From contig JASHUP010000208.1 in NCBI GenBank assembly GCA_030039915.1, positions 1 through 5,099 on the forward strand: 5,099 nucleotides of DNA. The letters run 5' to 3'. Below, piece after piece: positions 1 to 5,099 of this stretch. Both the position numbers and the translations under genes were made by a program. Origin of the DNA: Thermoplasmata archaeon (GTDB taxonomy: Archaea; Thermoplasmatota; Thermoplasmata; UBA184). Numbering within the stretch: the stretch's first letter is position 1; each line of letters starts with the position of its first letter. A model generated the notes under the pieces. The model was not told the origin of the DNA, made no database searches, and was given only the letters and a program-made list of their open reading frames with translations.

Positions 1-540
1 CCCTCCCTCGTTCGGGATGTAGACGTACCCGTTGTCGGTGTCATACGTCCCCTGCGCCGTCTCTCGTCCAACCGTCACGTTGGCGACCAACGACAACCCG
101 TTGACCACGCTCACGTTGTTGGGAGAGCTGTTGGAGACGTAGATGTCCCCGTTCCCGCTATCGTAAGTCTCGGCAGTAGGGAATGAATCCAGAAGGACGG
201 AGCCCACGAGCCTCGAGCCGCTGATCACGCTCAGGTTCTCGGAGAGGCTGTTGGCGACGTATTCGTAGCCGGCCTGCCCGTCGAAGATCGAGAAGGCCGG
301 CCCGCTTCCCACCGGGATCGTGGCCACGAGTGTCGTCCCGCTGAGCACGCTGACGTTGTCCGAGCCAAAGTTCGGGACATAGACGTACCCGTCCGCGCTG
401 TCGTAGCTCGCATATTCCGGATCCGTGCCCACGTTCACGGTTCCCACCACCGAAGTGCCGTCGATCACGCTGACGTTGTCGGAACCCCCGTTCGTAACGT
501 AGACCCAGCCATTTCCGCCATCGTACGTGACGGAACCAGG
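1..540 (-). repeat. 120-bp coding repeats: 40-residue YVTN blades
   Basis: Four complete units (540-421, 420-301, 300-181, 180-61) and half a fifth (60-1) repeat with exactly 120-bp spacing and no insertion or deletion. The most conserved DNA is the block encoding [D/N/E]NVSV; the 15-base string CACGCTGACGTTGTC (plus strand) occurs identically at 346-360 and 466-480, with variants at 226-240 and 106-120. The third unit (300-181) is the most diverged: the YD motif reads IFD, YVYV reads YEYV, and the V-x-V-G turn reads VLLDSF. A further half-unit at 600-541 (EVVSVPVGDD) looks like the last strand of a preceding blade. Confidence 0.9.
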
Positions 541-858
541 GTCGTCCCCAACCGGGACGGAGACCACCTCGGTCGGGGTCTCGGAAGCTGTCTTCGGAGA
601 CCCAGGGTAGCTATGCCCGTCCGAACCGGATCCGCCGACCGGCGGAGTGCGGTCGGACCGGAGAAGCCCTGCGATGAGGGTGGGTTCAGCGCTGGGATGC
701 GCGCGAGGGAACGGTTGACTCGCCGTCGCTAGAGCCCCCTCGACTCCCGGAGTTGCGCGGGAACTGGTGGCGGCCACCGTGGCGCTGGAAGCGAGAACGA
801 CACCCACGAGCAGAAAGGCGCGAATCCAACCGAGCCGCGACGGTCGGCGGGTTGTCAC
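1..858 (-). CDS. Secreted YVTN-type beta-propeller repeat protein (C-terminus beyond window)
   Basis: The reading frame stays open from the window edge up to a stop at 1003-1005. I place the start at the GTG at 858 because it directly precedes a signal peptide (basic TTRRPSRLGWIR, then hydrophobic AFLLVGVVLASSA, residues 14-26) and because a TATA box sits about 26 bp upstream, as expected for a leaderless archaeal mRNA. No ATG lies in the open frame; GTG 906 is the only other start noticed and has no such support. Residues about 31-97 form a Pro/Ser/Thr/Gly-rich linker. From residue 98, blades repeat every 40 residues with a core like YDxxNGYVYVPNxGS-DNVSVI, the YVTN/YncE-like propeller signature; four full blades (107-146, 147-186, 187-226, 227-266) and part of a fifth are visible. 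Such proteins fold as extracellular beta-propellers; ligand and exact role cannot be read from the sequence. The visible part has no cysteine, and the blades contain two Arg and no Lys. Confidence 0.9.
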   Translation of the reverse strand, partial: MTTRRPSRLGWIRAFLLVGVVLASSATVAATSSRATPGVEGALATASQPFPRAHPSAEPTLIAGLLRSDRTPPVGGSGSDGHSYPGSPKTASETPTEVVSVPVGDDPGSVTYDGGNGWVYVTNGGSDNVSVIDGTSVVGTVNVGTDPEYASYDSADGYVYVPNFGSDNVSVLSGTTLVATIPVGSGPAFSIFDGQAGYEYVANSLSENLSVISGSRLVGSVLLDSFPTAETYDSGNGDIYVSNSSPNNVSVVNGLSLVANVTVGRETAQGTYDTDNGYVYIPNEGG

Positions 859-881
859 ACGTGCGGAACGATGGGCCGTAG

Positions 882-888
882 CATAAAT
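882..888 (-). promoter_or_regulatory. TATA box of the YVTN gene, suggesting a leaderless mRNA
   Basis: Read on the minus strand, the AT-rich island ATTTATG (888 down to 882) stands alone in GC-rich sequence. Its centre lies about 26-27 bp upstream of the GTG at 858, the usual archaeal distance from TATA box to transcription start, so transcription would begin at or next to the start codon. No Shine-Dalgarno-like sequence precedes the GTG, which agrees. The assignment is from spacing and base composition only. Confidence 0.6.
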
Positions 889-1038
889 GATGTGGGAGTC
901 GGGCACCGCGGTCGTCGGACAGGTCGCCCAGCCACGGGCGTTCGGAACCGGTTTACCCGCTCCGACGGTGAAGAGGACCGCGGGCCGGGATAGGATGTTC
1001 GCTTAGGCTACCGGACGATCGGCCCCCTAGACTCGGAA

Positions 1039-1054
1039 TCGGCGTCGCCGCCGA
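1039..1054 (-). other. Short GNRA-type hairpin after the SRPBCC gene
   Basis: On the minus strand TCGGCG-GCGA-CGCCGA forms a perfect 6-bp stem closed by a GCGA tetraloop (a GNRA loop), starting 16 nt after the stop codon of the SRPBCC gene. It could stabilise the 3' end of that transcript or assist termination. No T-run follows, so it is not a convincing terminator, and short GC stems arise by chance in DNA this GC-rich. Confidence 0.3.
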
Positions 1055-1070
1055 GCCGACCGCGACGGTG

Positions 1071-1574
1071 CTAGCGAGCTTCCCGGTGCCGGGAAGAATC
1101 GGTAGTTCGCGCCAGGTCTCGTCGCAGGGCAGGCGCGATTCGCCGCCGCCAAAGGTCGGAATCGCCCCGCCGTTCTGCGTCTACAATTCTCGCCACCTCC
1201 GAGGGAGAGAGCGGGCGAGGGACATCGATCAGCCGGAGGCCCCGAAACTCGAGGTGGCTCCTTCTCGGCCCATCGGCCACAATTCGGTACCAATATTGGG
1301 AGTGCCGGAACGGACCATCGAGATGAGTATTGGTCCATGCCAGTTCCGACGGGTTGAGTCGGACCAGCCGATGAATCCGCCGTCGCCGCCCCTTGGGGTA
1401 CGTCGTATCGGTGAGTACCACCGCGTCGTCGCTCAACCGTCGCACGGTCCGCACCCATTTGCCCGGAAACAGCTTCCCATCCTCGGACCGGAAATCAGTG
1501 CACCAAACGTAGGCGGTGCGAGCCGGAGCGTGGAGGGATTGCCGGAATCCGAACCGAATCGAGTAGGTCGGCAT
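1071..1574 (-). CDS. SRPBCC/START-fold (polyketide cyclase-like) small protein
   Basis: A complete 167-residue protein runs from ATG 1574 to a TAG at 1071-1073. An in-frame TGA lies 11 codons upstream, and this is the first ATG after it. The N-terminus (YSIRFGFRQSLHAPARTAYVWCTDFRSEDG in outline: a beta strand, then an Ala-Pro-Ala helix ending in a T-D-F motif) matches the start of SRPBCC domains. It is followed by alternating strands (VRTVRRLSDDAVVLTDT, IHRLVRLNPSELAWTNTH, SQYWYRIVADG, SHLEFRGLRLIDV) and a C-terminal helical region, also as in that fold. SRPBCC proteins bind hydrophobic ligands in a deep cavity, and some are cyclases or aromatase-like enzymes; no catalytic residues identify a substrate here. 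There is no signal peptide or membrane segment. It carries 32 Arg and only 3 Lys by my count, in contrast to the two exported neighbours, which suits a cytoplasmic site. It lies 212 bp upstream of the YVTN gene on the same strand and diverges from the binding-protein gene. Function remains unknown. Confidence 0.82.
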   Translation of the reverse strand: MPTYSIRFGFRQSLHAPARTAYVWCTDFRSEDGKLFPGKWVRTVRRLSDDAVVLTDTTYPKGRRRRIHRLVRLNPSELAWTNTHLDGPFRHSQYWYRIVADGPRRSHLEFRGLRLIDVPRPLSPSEVARIVDAERRGDSDLWRRRIAPALRRDLARTTDSSRHREAR

Positions 1575-1598
1575 GGTCCCCTTCGCACGGCCGGTCGA

Positions 1599-1640
1599 CC
1601 CGAGTCAGTCGGAGGTCAAAAGCCCTGTGCGGGACTCGGG
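1599..1640. promoter_or_regulatory. Inverted repeat in the divergent promoter region, possible operator
   Basis: CCCGAGTC at 1599-1606 and its perfect reverse complement GACTCGGG at 1633-1640 flank a 26-bp spacer. The symmetry centre falls on the AAAA/TTTT tract at 1618-1621, the only AT-rich spot that could serve as a weak TATA element for the leftward SRPBCC gene (about 45 bp before its ATG, predicting a leader near 18 nt). A third GACTCG lies at 1651-1656. The arrangement could bind a dimeric regulator, but 8-bp matches are modest evidence. Confidence 0.25.
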
Positions 1641-1710
1641 GCGCATCGGAGACTCGTCGGTAGACCGTGTCCTCGAGAAATTCGCCGAGAGAGGTTGCAC
1701 GGTCAAGAAG

Positions 1711-1718
1711 ATATATTG
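1711..1718 (+). promoter_or_regulatory. TATA box of the binding-protein gene
   Basis: ATATATTG, preceded by a purine-rich AAGAAG stretch (1705-1710) that could act as a TFB-recognition element, is the strongest AT-rich island in the divergent spacer. Archaeal spacing predicts transcription starting near 1738-1741. That lies downstream of the earlier in-frame ATG at 1573 and just before the ATG at 1750, so it supports the shorter protein. The element also overlaps the start of a 75-codon minus-strand frame (ATG at 1722), which argues against that frame being a gene. Confidence 0.65.
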
Positions 1719-1739
1719 GCATCCCTTAGGCGCCCCGTT

Positions 1740-1743
1740 GGAG
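1740..1743 (+). promoter_or_regulatory. Shine-Dalgarno-like GGAG that decides the start at 1750
   Basis: GGAG lies six bases before ATG 1750, good spacing for a ribosome-binding site. If transcription begins at about 1740 the site would be at the very 5' end of the message. The alternative is a leaderless start at the in-frame TTG 1738, which would add only four residues (MEPF). Confidence 0.5.
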
Positions 1744-1749
1744 CCCTTC

Positions 1750-4700
1750 ATGTCTGAAAACAGCGAACGCGAACTCAGCACGGGAGCCCGATTTGGTAAG
1801 CGAGGGATGTCGATGCCGTTCGCCCTTGTGATCCTGATCGTCGTAATCGTCGTTGCCGCCGGCGTCGGATACCTCGGATTCCAATCGATCAAGCCCTCGA
1901 CCTCGACGCTCAAAACATGCTCTCCGGCGAGTGCGTGCTCGACCAGCGTTGCGACCAACGACGCGACCTTGTTCGTACCGTACAGCCCGGGATATGGGCA
2001 AACCATGATTTCTGTTGCCGCAAGTGCTCCTCTCTCCGCTACGGTCGGCGTCACCGGTTCAGAGACAATCAAGACGTACCAGATCTCCTGGGGAGACGGA
2101 ACCTCGTCGTCGGGGCCAACGGCGACCTTCAGCCACACGTTCCTTTCGCCGGGGACGTATGTGCTGTCGGGCTCTGCGATCGACTCGAAGGGCATCACCC
2201 ATAACGGTCCGGCCTCCCTGATTCCTATCCAAGTCACCCCCTCGCTCCTGAACTCGACCTCGGGCTTCTTCCCGGCGGTCTCCACGACGCTGTTGAACGG
2301 GACCGGCGCGGGCATCTACCCCTGGGTCGGCGTCGGTGCGACCGTGACCGTGAATGCGACGTACTCGAGCGCGCCCCCGAACGTCCTGTGGACGGCATCC
2401 GCCCCGACGCTATCCGCGGGTACTGGAGTCACTCAGAAGTCGTACTCTCACGGAGGCACGTGGGCGACCGGCACCTACACCCTCGGCACGGTCGGAACCG
2501 CCGCGATTACCATGAGCGGAACAACGACCAACGGGACGGCCACTTTCCCGTTCACGTACACTTGGTCGTTCTATGTGGCGTCCTCCGCCACTGGACTGGG
2601 CTGCTCTTCGTGCAAGATTCCCGTCGCTAAGAGCCCTCACCCCAACGAGATCATCGCGTACGAGGTAGCCCCCTCGGGGTCGGTCACACTCGACCCGGCG
2701 GGGGATTACTACACCGTCGGCGAGGAAGTCACGGAGAACATGTTTCAATACCTGATCCAGTACAACGGGACCGACGAGGGGCCCACCCCCAACTCGTTCA
2801 TCCCGGACGCCGCCACATGCGTGCCGGGAAGCGGCCAGTGCAACGCGATGTACCCGGGCACCAACGCTCTCGTCTCGGGAAACAACTACACGTTCGTCAT
2901 CAGCCCCGCGGATAGCTTCTACGACCCGGCCACCGGCAAGTCGTGGGGCATGTACCCGTCGGACGTCATGTTCTCCATGCTCCGGCAGATGATGTACGCC
3001 GACGGTGCGGTCACCACGACCTACCCCGGCTGGATCATCTCGCAGGCTCTCCTCGGTTCCGGCAACGCAAGCTACGACATCAGCGGGATCACGTCGGCCG
3101 CGGTCCACTATCCCTACAACAACACGCCGCAGAACATGCTCACCTCGATGTTGGTCAACGACTCCGCGTTCTGCCCGTCGGTCGCGATGAGCTTGGACCA
3201 CGGCTGCATCACCTTTGTCGCGGACGCCGGGGCGAACGATTACGCCGAACCGGCGATTCTCGACTACCTCGCCCACGGGACCGCCGCGGCCATCGAGTCG
3301 TGTTCCTGGTACACCGCTCAGGGAACCGGCGTTCCGGGCTTCAAGGCCAGCGGCGCCGACTCCGCGTGCCTCCTTCCCGGCGGCGCGACCAGTACGACTC
3401 AGTCGTCGTTCCAGACCTTCGTGGCCGCTCAGGGCCCGACCAGTTGGGACGGGCTCGAGATCGACGGTCAGGACAACTACACCGTGTGTGGGACACCCTA
3501 CTGCGCGGTCGGGTTCAACGAGGTCGGCAGCGGGCCGTACTATCTCGTGAACGCGAACCCGACGGTAGGCTATATCCTGGCGACCAACCCCAACTGGCAG
3601 CAGCCGGCGGGTTGCGCCGGCGAGTCCTATTGCCTGCCGGCGCGCTCCAGCTTCGTGCCGAAGGTCATCGTCTATTACGATGATTCCGACACGCAGGGGA
3701 TCCAGGAGCTCTCCGCGGGCTATGCCGATTTCGCGGGCATCGAGGAAGCGGATACAGGAACGTACCTCGCGTTGCTTGAGAAGGGTGAGGTCGGCCTGAC
3801 CAATCTGCCCGGCACAGAGTTCTACATGTTCGGGTACAATACGAACATCGGGCTCTCCACGCTGGCAGAGTTCGACCCCTACCCGATCGACATCCAGGCG
3901 AATTCGCTCAGCTACGCGGGCCTTCGGGGCCTCCTCACCTACTCGTATCCGGCGGCCTCGGTCCAGGCCGAGTACAACGTCTACGACGGGATCACGTACG
4001 GGTTCAACGTCGGAGGGTTCATCCCCGACTACTTCGGTCCGTACTACCCGACCAACGTCTCGTTCCCCAACTACAACACAACCAGCTCGGTCTGGAGCGA
4101 TCCGTCCACGTCTCCCAGCGCGGCAGCGACGTCGTACACAGCGGAGTGGTTCTGGAAGGAGATGCAGACCAGCGGGAGCGCGTTCTACGACCCGCAGTTT
4201 GGCTCCGGCGGCTACTCGGCCACTCACCCGCTCCACGTGCCGGTCATCGCCTTCGAGGGAGACCCGACCCACTTCGCGATCCTGGAACTGTGGGGAAAGT
4301 ACGTGAGCCAGATCACGGGCGGGGCGGTCGTCTTCGACGTCTTCTACGTCGCCACGGCGGTCGTGTTTGAGTATCTGAACGCCGGGTCCCCCTGGGCGCT
4401 CTGGTCCATGCTCTGGTTCGCCGACTACGCCCAACCGTACGACTACTGGGCGGCCTTGGGAGTCGCGCAGGGAACCTACACGGTCGCTAACAGTCTCTAC
4501 GCGACGTTCAGCCAGCCCGCGTACAACTCGGTGTCCTGCCCCGATTCGACCACCGTTGCCGAGGACTCGTTCGCGGGGCTCTTCTATTGGGCCGACCAGC
4601 AGGCGATTCCGCAAGCTTGCCAGGGCGTCGCGTACAACGTCTCGCTCTATTGGGCACCGTACGCGAACCACGATACCAACATCCCTCAGGGAGAGCTGAT

Positions 4701-4881
4701 CTGGAACCGCGTCGACTCGATCTTCAGCGCGCTGGACGTCCAGGTAGACACCGAACAGGCCTATGCCCAGGCATTCTACGCCCCGTGGATCAACCCGGCG
4801 TCGATCGACGTCAACACCATCTACGGGATGCCCGGAGGAGCTTTCGAGTGGTATACGATCACCGGGAACGGGTTGCTCTAG
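1750..4881 (+). CDS. Membrane-anchored PKD domain / family 5 extracellular solute-binding protein
   Basis: The 1043-residue protein probably captures a peptide-like or related solute outside the cell for an ABC importer. Residues 1-22 are a basic cytoplasmic tail, and 23-44 a strong transmembrane segment (FALVILIVVIVVAAGVG) with no lipobox, so an uncleaved signal anchor is likely. A PKD domain spans about 86-162, with WGDGT at 114-118 and SHTF...PGTY at 128-137. Residues about 165-280 are beta-rich and unassigned. A SBP_bac_5 domain spans about 300-1035: SVTLDPAGDYYT (311-322), DVMFSMLR (405-412), GSGPY (593-597), NPNW (613-616), YNTN (696-699), R726 in the usual R-x-A-like segment, and WFADYAQPYDYW (889-900). 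At about 730 residues this domain is well above the roughly 450-500 usual for the family, so it contains insertions. Sixteen cysteines fall in eight close pairs, all outside the membrane; I count 13 N-X-S/T sequons. After the membrane segment there are only 4 Arg and 13 Lys against about 70 acidic residues. A longer frame opens at ATG 1573, but I reject it: it precedes the TATA box, overlaps the SRPBCC start codon, and its extra 59 residues match nothing. No permease or ATPase gene is visible, and the substrate is unknown. Confidence 0.93.
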   Translation: MSENSERELSTGARFGKRGMSMPFALVILIVVIVVAAGVGYLGFQSIKPSTSTLKTCSPASACSTSVATNDATLFVPYSPGYGQTMISVAASAPLSATVGVTGSETIKTYQISWGDGTSSSGPTATFSHTFLSPGTYVLSGSAIDSKGITHNGPASLIPIQVTPSLLNSTSGFFPAVSTTLLNGTGAGIYPWVGVGATVTVNATYSSAPPNVLWTASAPTLSAGTGVTQKSYSHGGTWATGTYTLGTVGTAAITMSGTTTNGTATFPFTYTWSFYVASSATGLGCSSCKIPVAKSPHPNEIIAYEVAPSGSVTLDPAGDYYTVGEEVTENMFQYLIQYNGTDEGPTPNSFIPDAATCVPGSGQCNAMYPGTNALVSGNNYTFVISPADSFYDPATGKSWGMYPSDVMFSMLRQMMYADGAVTTTYPGWIISQALLGSGNASYDISGITSAAVHYPYNNTPQNMLTSMLVNDSAFCPSVAMSLDHGCITFVADAGANDYAEPAILDYLAHGTAAAIESCSWYTAQGTGVPGFKASGADSACLLPGGATSTTQSSFQTFVAAQGPTSWDGLEIDGQDNYTVCGTPYCAVGFNEVGSGPYYLVNANPTVGYILATNPNWQQPAGCAGESYCLPARSSFVPKVIVYYDDSDTQGIQELSAGYADFAGIEEADTGTYLALLEKGEVGLTNLPGTEFYMFGYNTNIGLSTLAEFDPYPIDIQANSLSYAGLRGLLTYSYPAASVQAEYNVYDGITYGFNVGGFIPDYFGPYYPTNVSFPNYNTTSSVWSDPSTSPSAAATSYTAEWFWKEMQTSGSAFYDPQFGSGGYSATHPLHVPVIAFEGDPTHFAILELWGKYVSQITGGAVVFDVFYVATAVVFEYLNAGSPWALWSMLWFADYAQPYDYWAALGVAQGTYTVANSLYATFSQPAYNSVSCPDSTTVAEDSFAGLFYWADQQAIPQACQGVAYNVSLYWAPYANHDTNIPQGELIWNRVDSIFSALDVQVDTEQAYAQAFYAPWINPASIDVNTIYGMPGGAFEWYTITGNGLL

Positions 4882-4903
4882 GCGAGCGAGCCCGCCGGAC
4901 GGT

Positions 4904-4952
4904 CCGGTTCCCCACGCCGAGGGGAACCGGGCAACCCTTTCCGCCGTTTTTT
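4904..4952 (+). terminator. Hairpin plus T-run after the binding-protein gene
   Basis: CCGGTTCCCC (4904-4913) and GGGGAACCGG (4921-4930) form a perfect 10-bp stem with a 7-base loop, beginning 22 bases after the stop codon. A run of six T follows at 4947-4952, 16 bases beyond the stem. In archaea the T-tract itself is the main termination signal, so transcription probably ends near 4950; the stem is too far from the tract for a classic bacterial intrinsic terminator and may instead protect the mRNA 3' end. Confidence 0.55.
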
Positions 4953-5099
4953 CACTTGACCGGTATCGGCGTCGAGAGGCGATTCTCGAATACTCGATTT
5001 CGGACACTCGGCTCGGGCTCGCGCCGCGCATCTGCCCTGGGCGGGCGTTCGAGAGCCCCCGACGTGTCGGCCTGCCGAGGAAGGACCTAGATTGACGTC
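4953..5099. other. Non-coding tail with no recognised feature
   Basis: Frames crossing this stretch are extensions of out-of-frame shadows of the binding-protein gene, rich in Arg and Pro and without recognisable motifs. A T-arm-like GTTCGAGA (5047-5054) lacks the rest of a tRNA. Any next gene starts beyond the window. Confidence 0.5.

Noticed and set aside
1..600. A regular DNA repeat that could suggest CRISPR or a satellite
   Set aside because: The 120-bp period keeps an open frame with protein-level conservation, and the repeats are diverged; there are no unique spacers between identical repeats.
1495..1722. A 75-codon minus-strand frame (MPIYLLDRATS...) that might be a frameshifted N-terminus of the SRPBCC protein
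   Set aside because: The SRPBCC protein already has a complete N-terminus at 1574. The frame overlaps that gene in another phase, and its start lies beside the rightward TATA box.
1068..1757. A 229-codon plus-strand frame opposite the SRPBCC gene
   Set aside because: Pro/Arg-rich composition with no motif, while the opposite strand gives a coherent SRPBCC sequence. It also runs through the rightward TATA box.
2410..5031. An 873-codon open frame on the minus strand, antisense to the binding-protein gene
   Set aside because: It is very rich in Arg, Val, Gly and Asp, with no recognisable domain, signal or motif. The opposite strand encodes clear PKD and SBP_bac_5 motifs. Long antisense frames are expected in GC-rich genes whose codons avoid stops on the complement.
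4990..5070. A possible tRNA, from a T-loop-like GTTCGAGA flanked by GGGC and GCCC
   Set aside because: The stem is only 4 bp and no acceptor, D or anticodon arms can be fitted at tRNA spacing on either strand.

Overview
The window looks like archaeal DNA, most likely from a GC-rich, possibly acid-dwelling member of the Thermoplasmatota. No marker gene is present, so this is inference. Support comes from three sources: promoters that look like archaeal TATA boxes about 26 bp before a start codon rather than bacterial -35/-10 pairs, a GTG start with no ribosome-binding site that fits a leaderless mRNA, and exported proteins (a YVTN propeller, and a PKD domain joined to a peptide-type binding protein) of the kind common in these archaea. 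The two exported proteins are almost devoid of Arg and Lys outside their N-terminal regions.

Layout, left to right. Positions 1-858 (minus) hold the N-terminal 286 codons of a secreted YVTN beta-propeller protein whose blades repeat exactly every 40 residues (120 bp); its C-terminus lies beyond the window. Positions 859-1070 are a spacer carrying that gene's TATA box and a small hairpin after the upstream gene. Positions 1071-1574 (minus) encode a compact, Arg-rich, probably cytoplasmic SRPBCC/START-fold protein. Positions 1575-1749 are a divergent intergenic region with a clear TATA box for the rightward gene and an inverted repeat that may be an operator. Positions 1750-4881 (plus) encode a 1043-residue membrane-anchored surface protein: N-terminal transmembrane segment, PKD domain, a further beta-rich segment, then a large family 5 (oligopeptide/nickel type) solute-binding domain. 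A 10-bp hairpin and a T-run follow it. I see no gene in the last ~145 bases.

Functionally, the window is a piece of cell-surface inventory: a substrate-capture protein for an ABC importer (no permease or ATPase gene is visible) and a propeller protein probably displayed or secreted, separated by a small ligand-binding protein of unknown role. The three genes appear to be separate transcription units. I do not see a mobile element, CRISPR array, RNA gene or obvious new defence system. The points most worth a second look are the fused architecture with eight close cysteine pairs, the extreme depletion of basic residues, the start-site question of the large gene, and the symmetric repeat in the divergent promoter.
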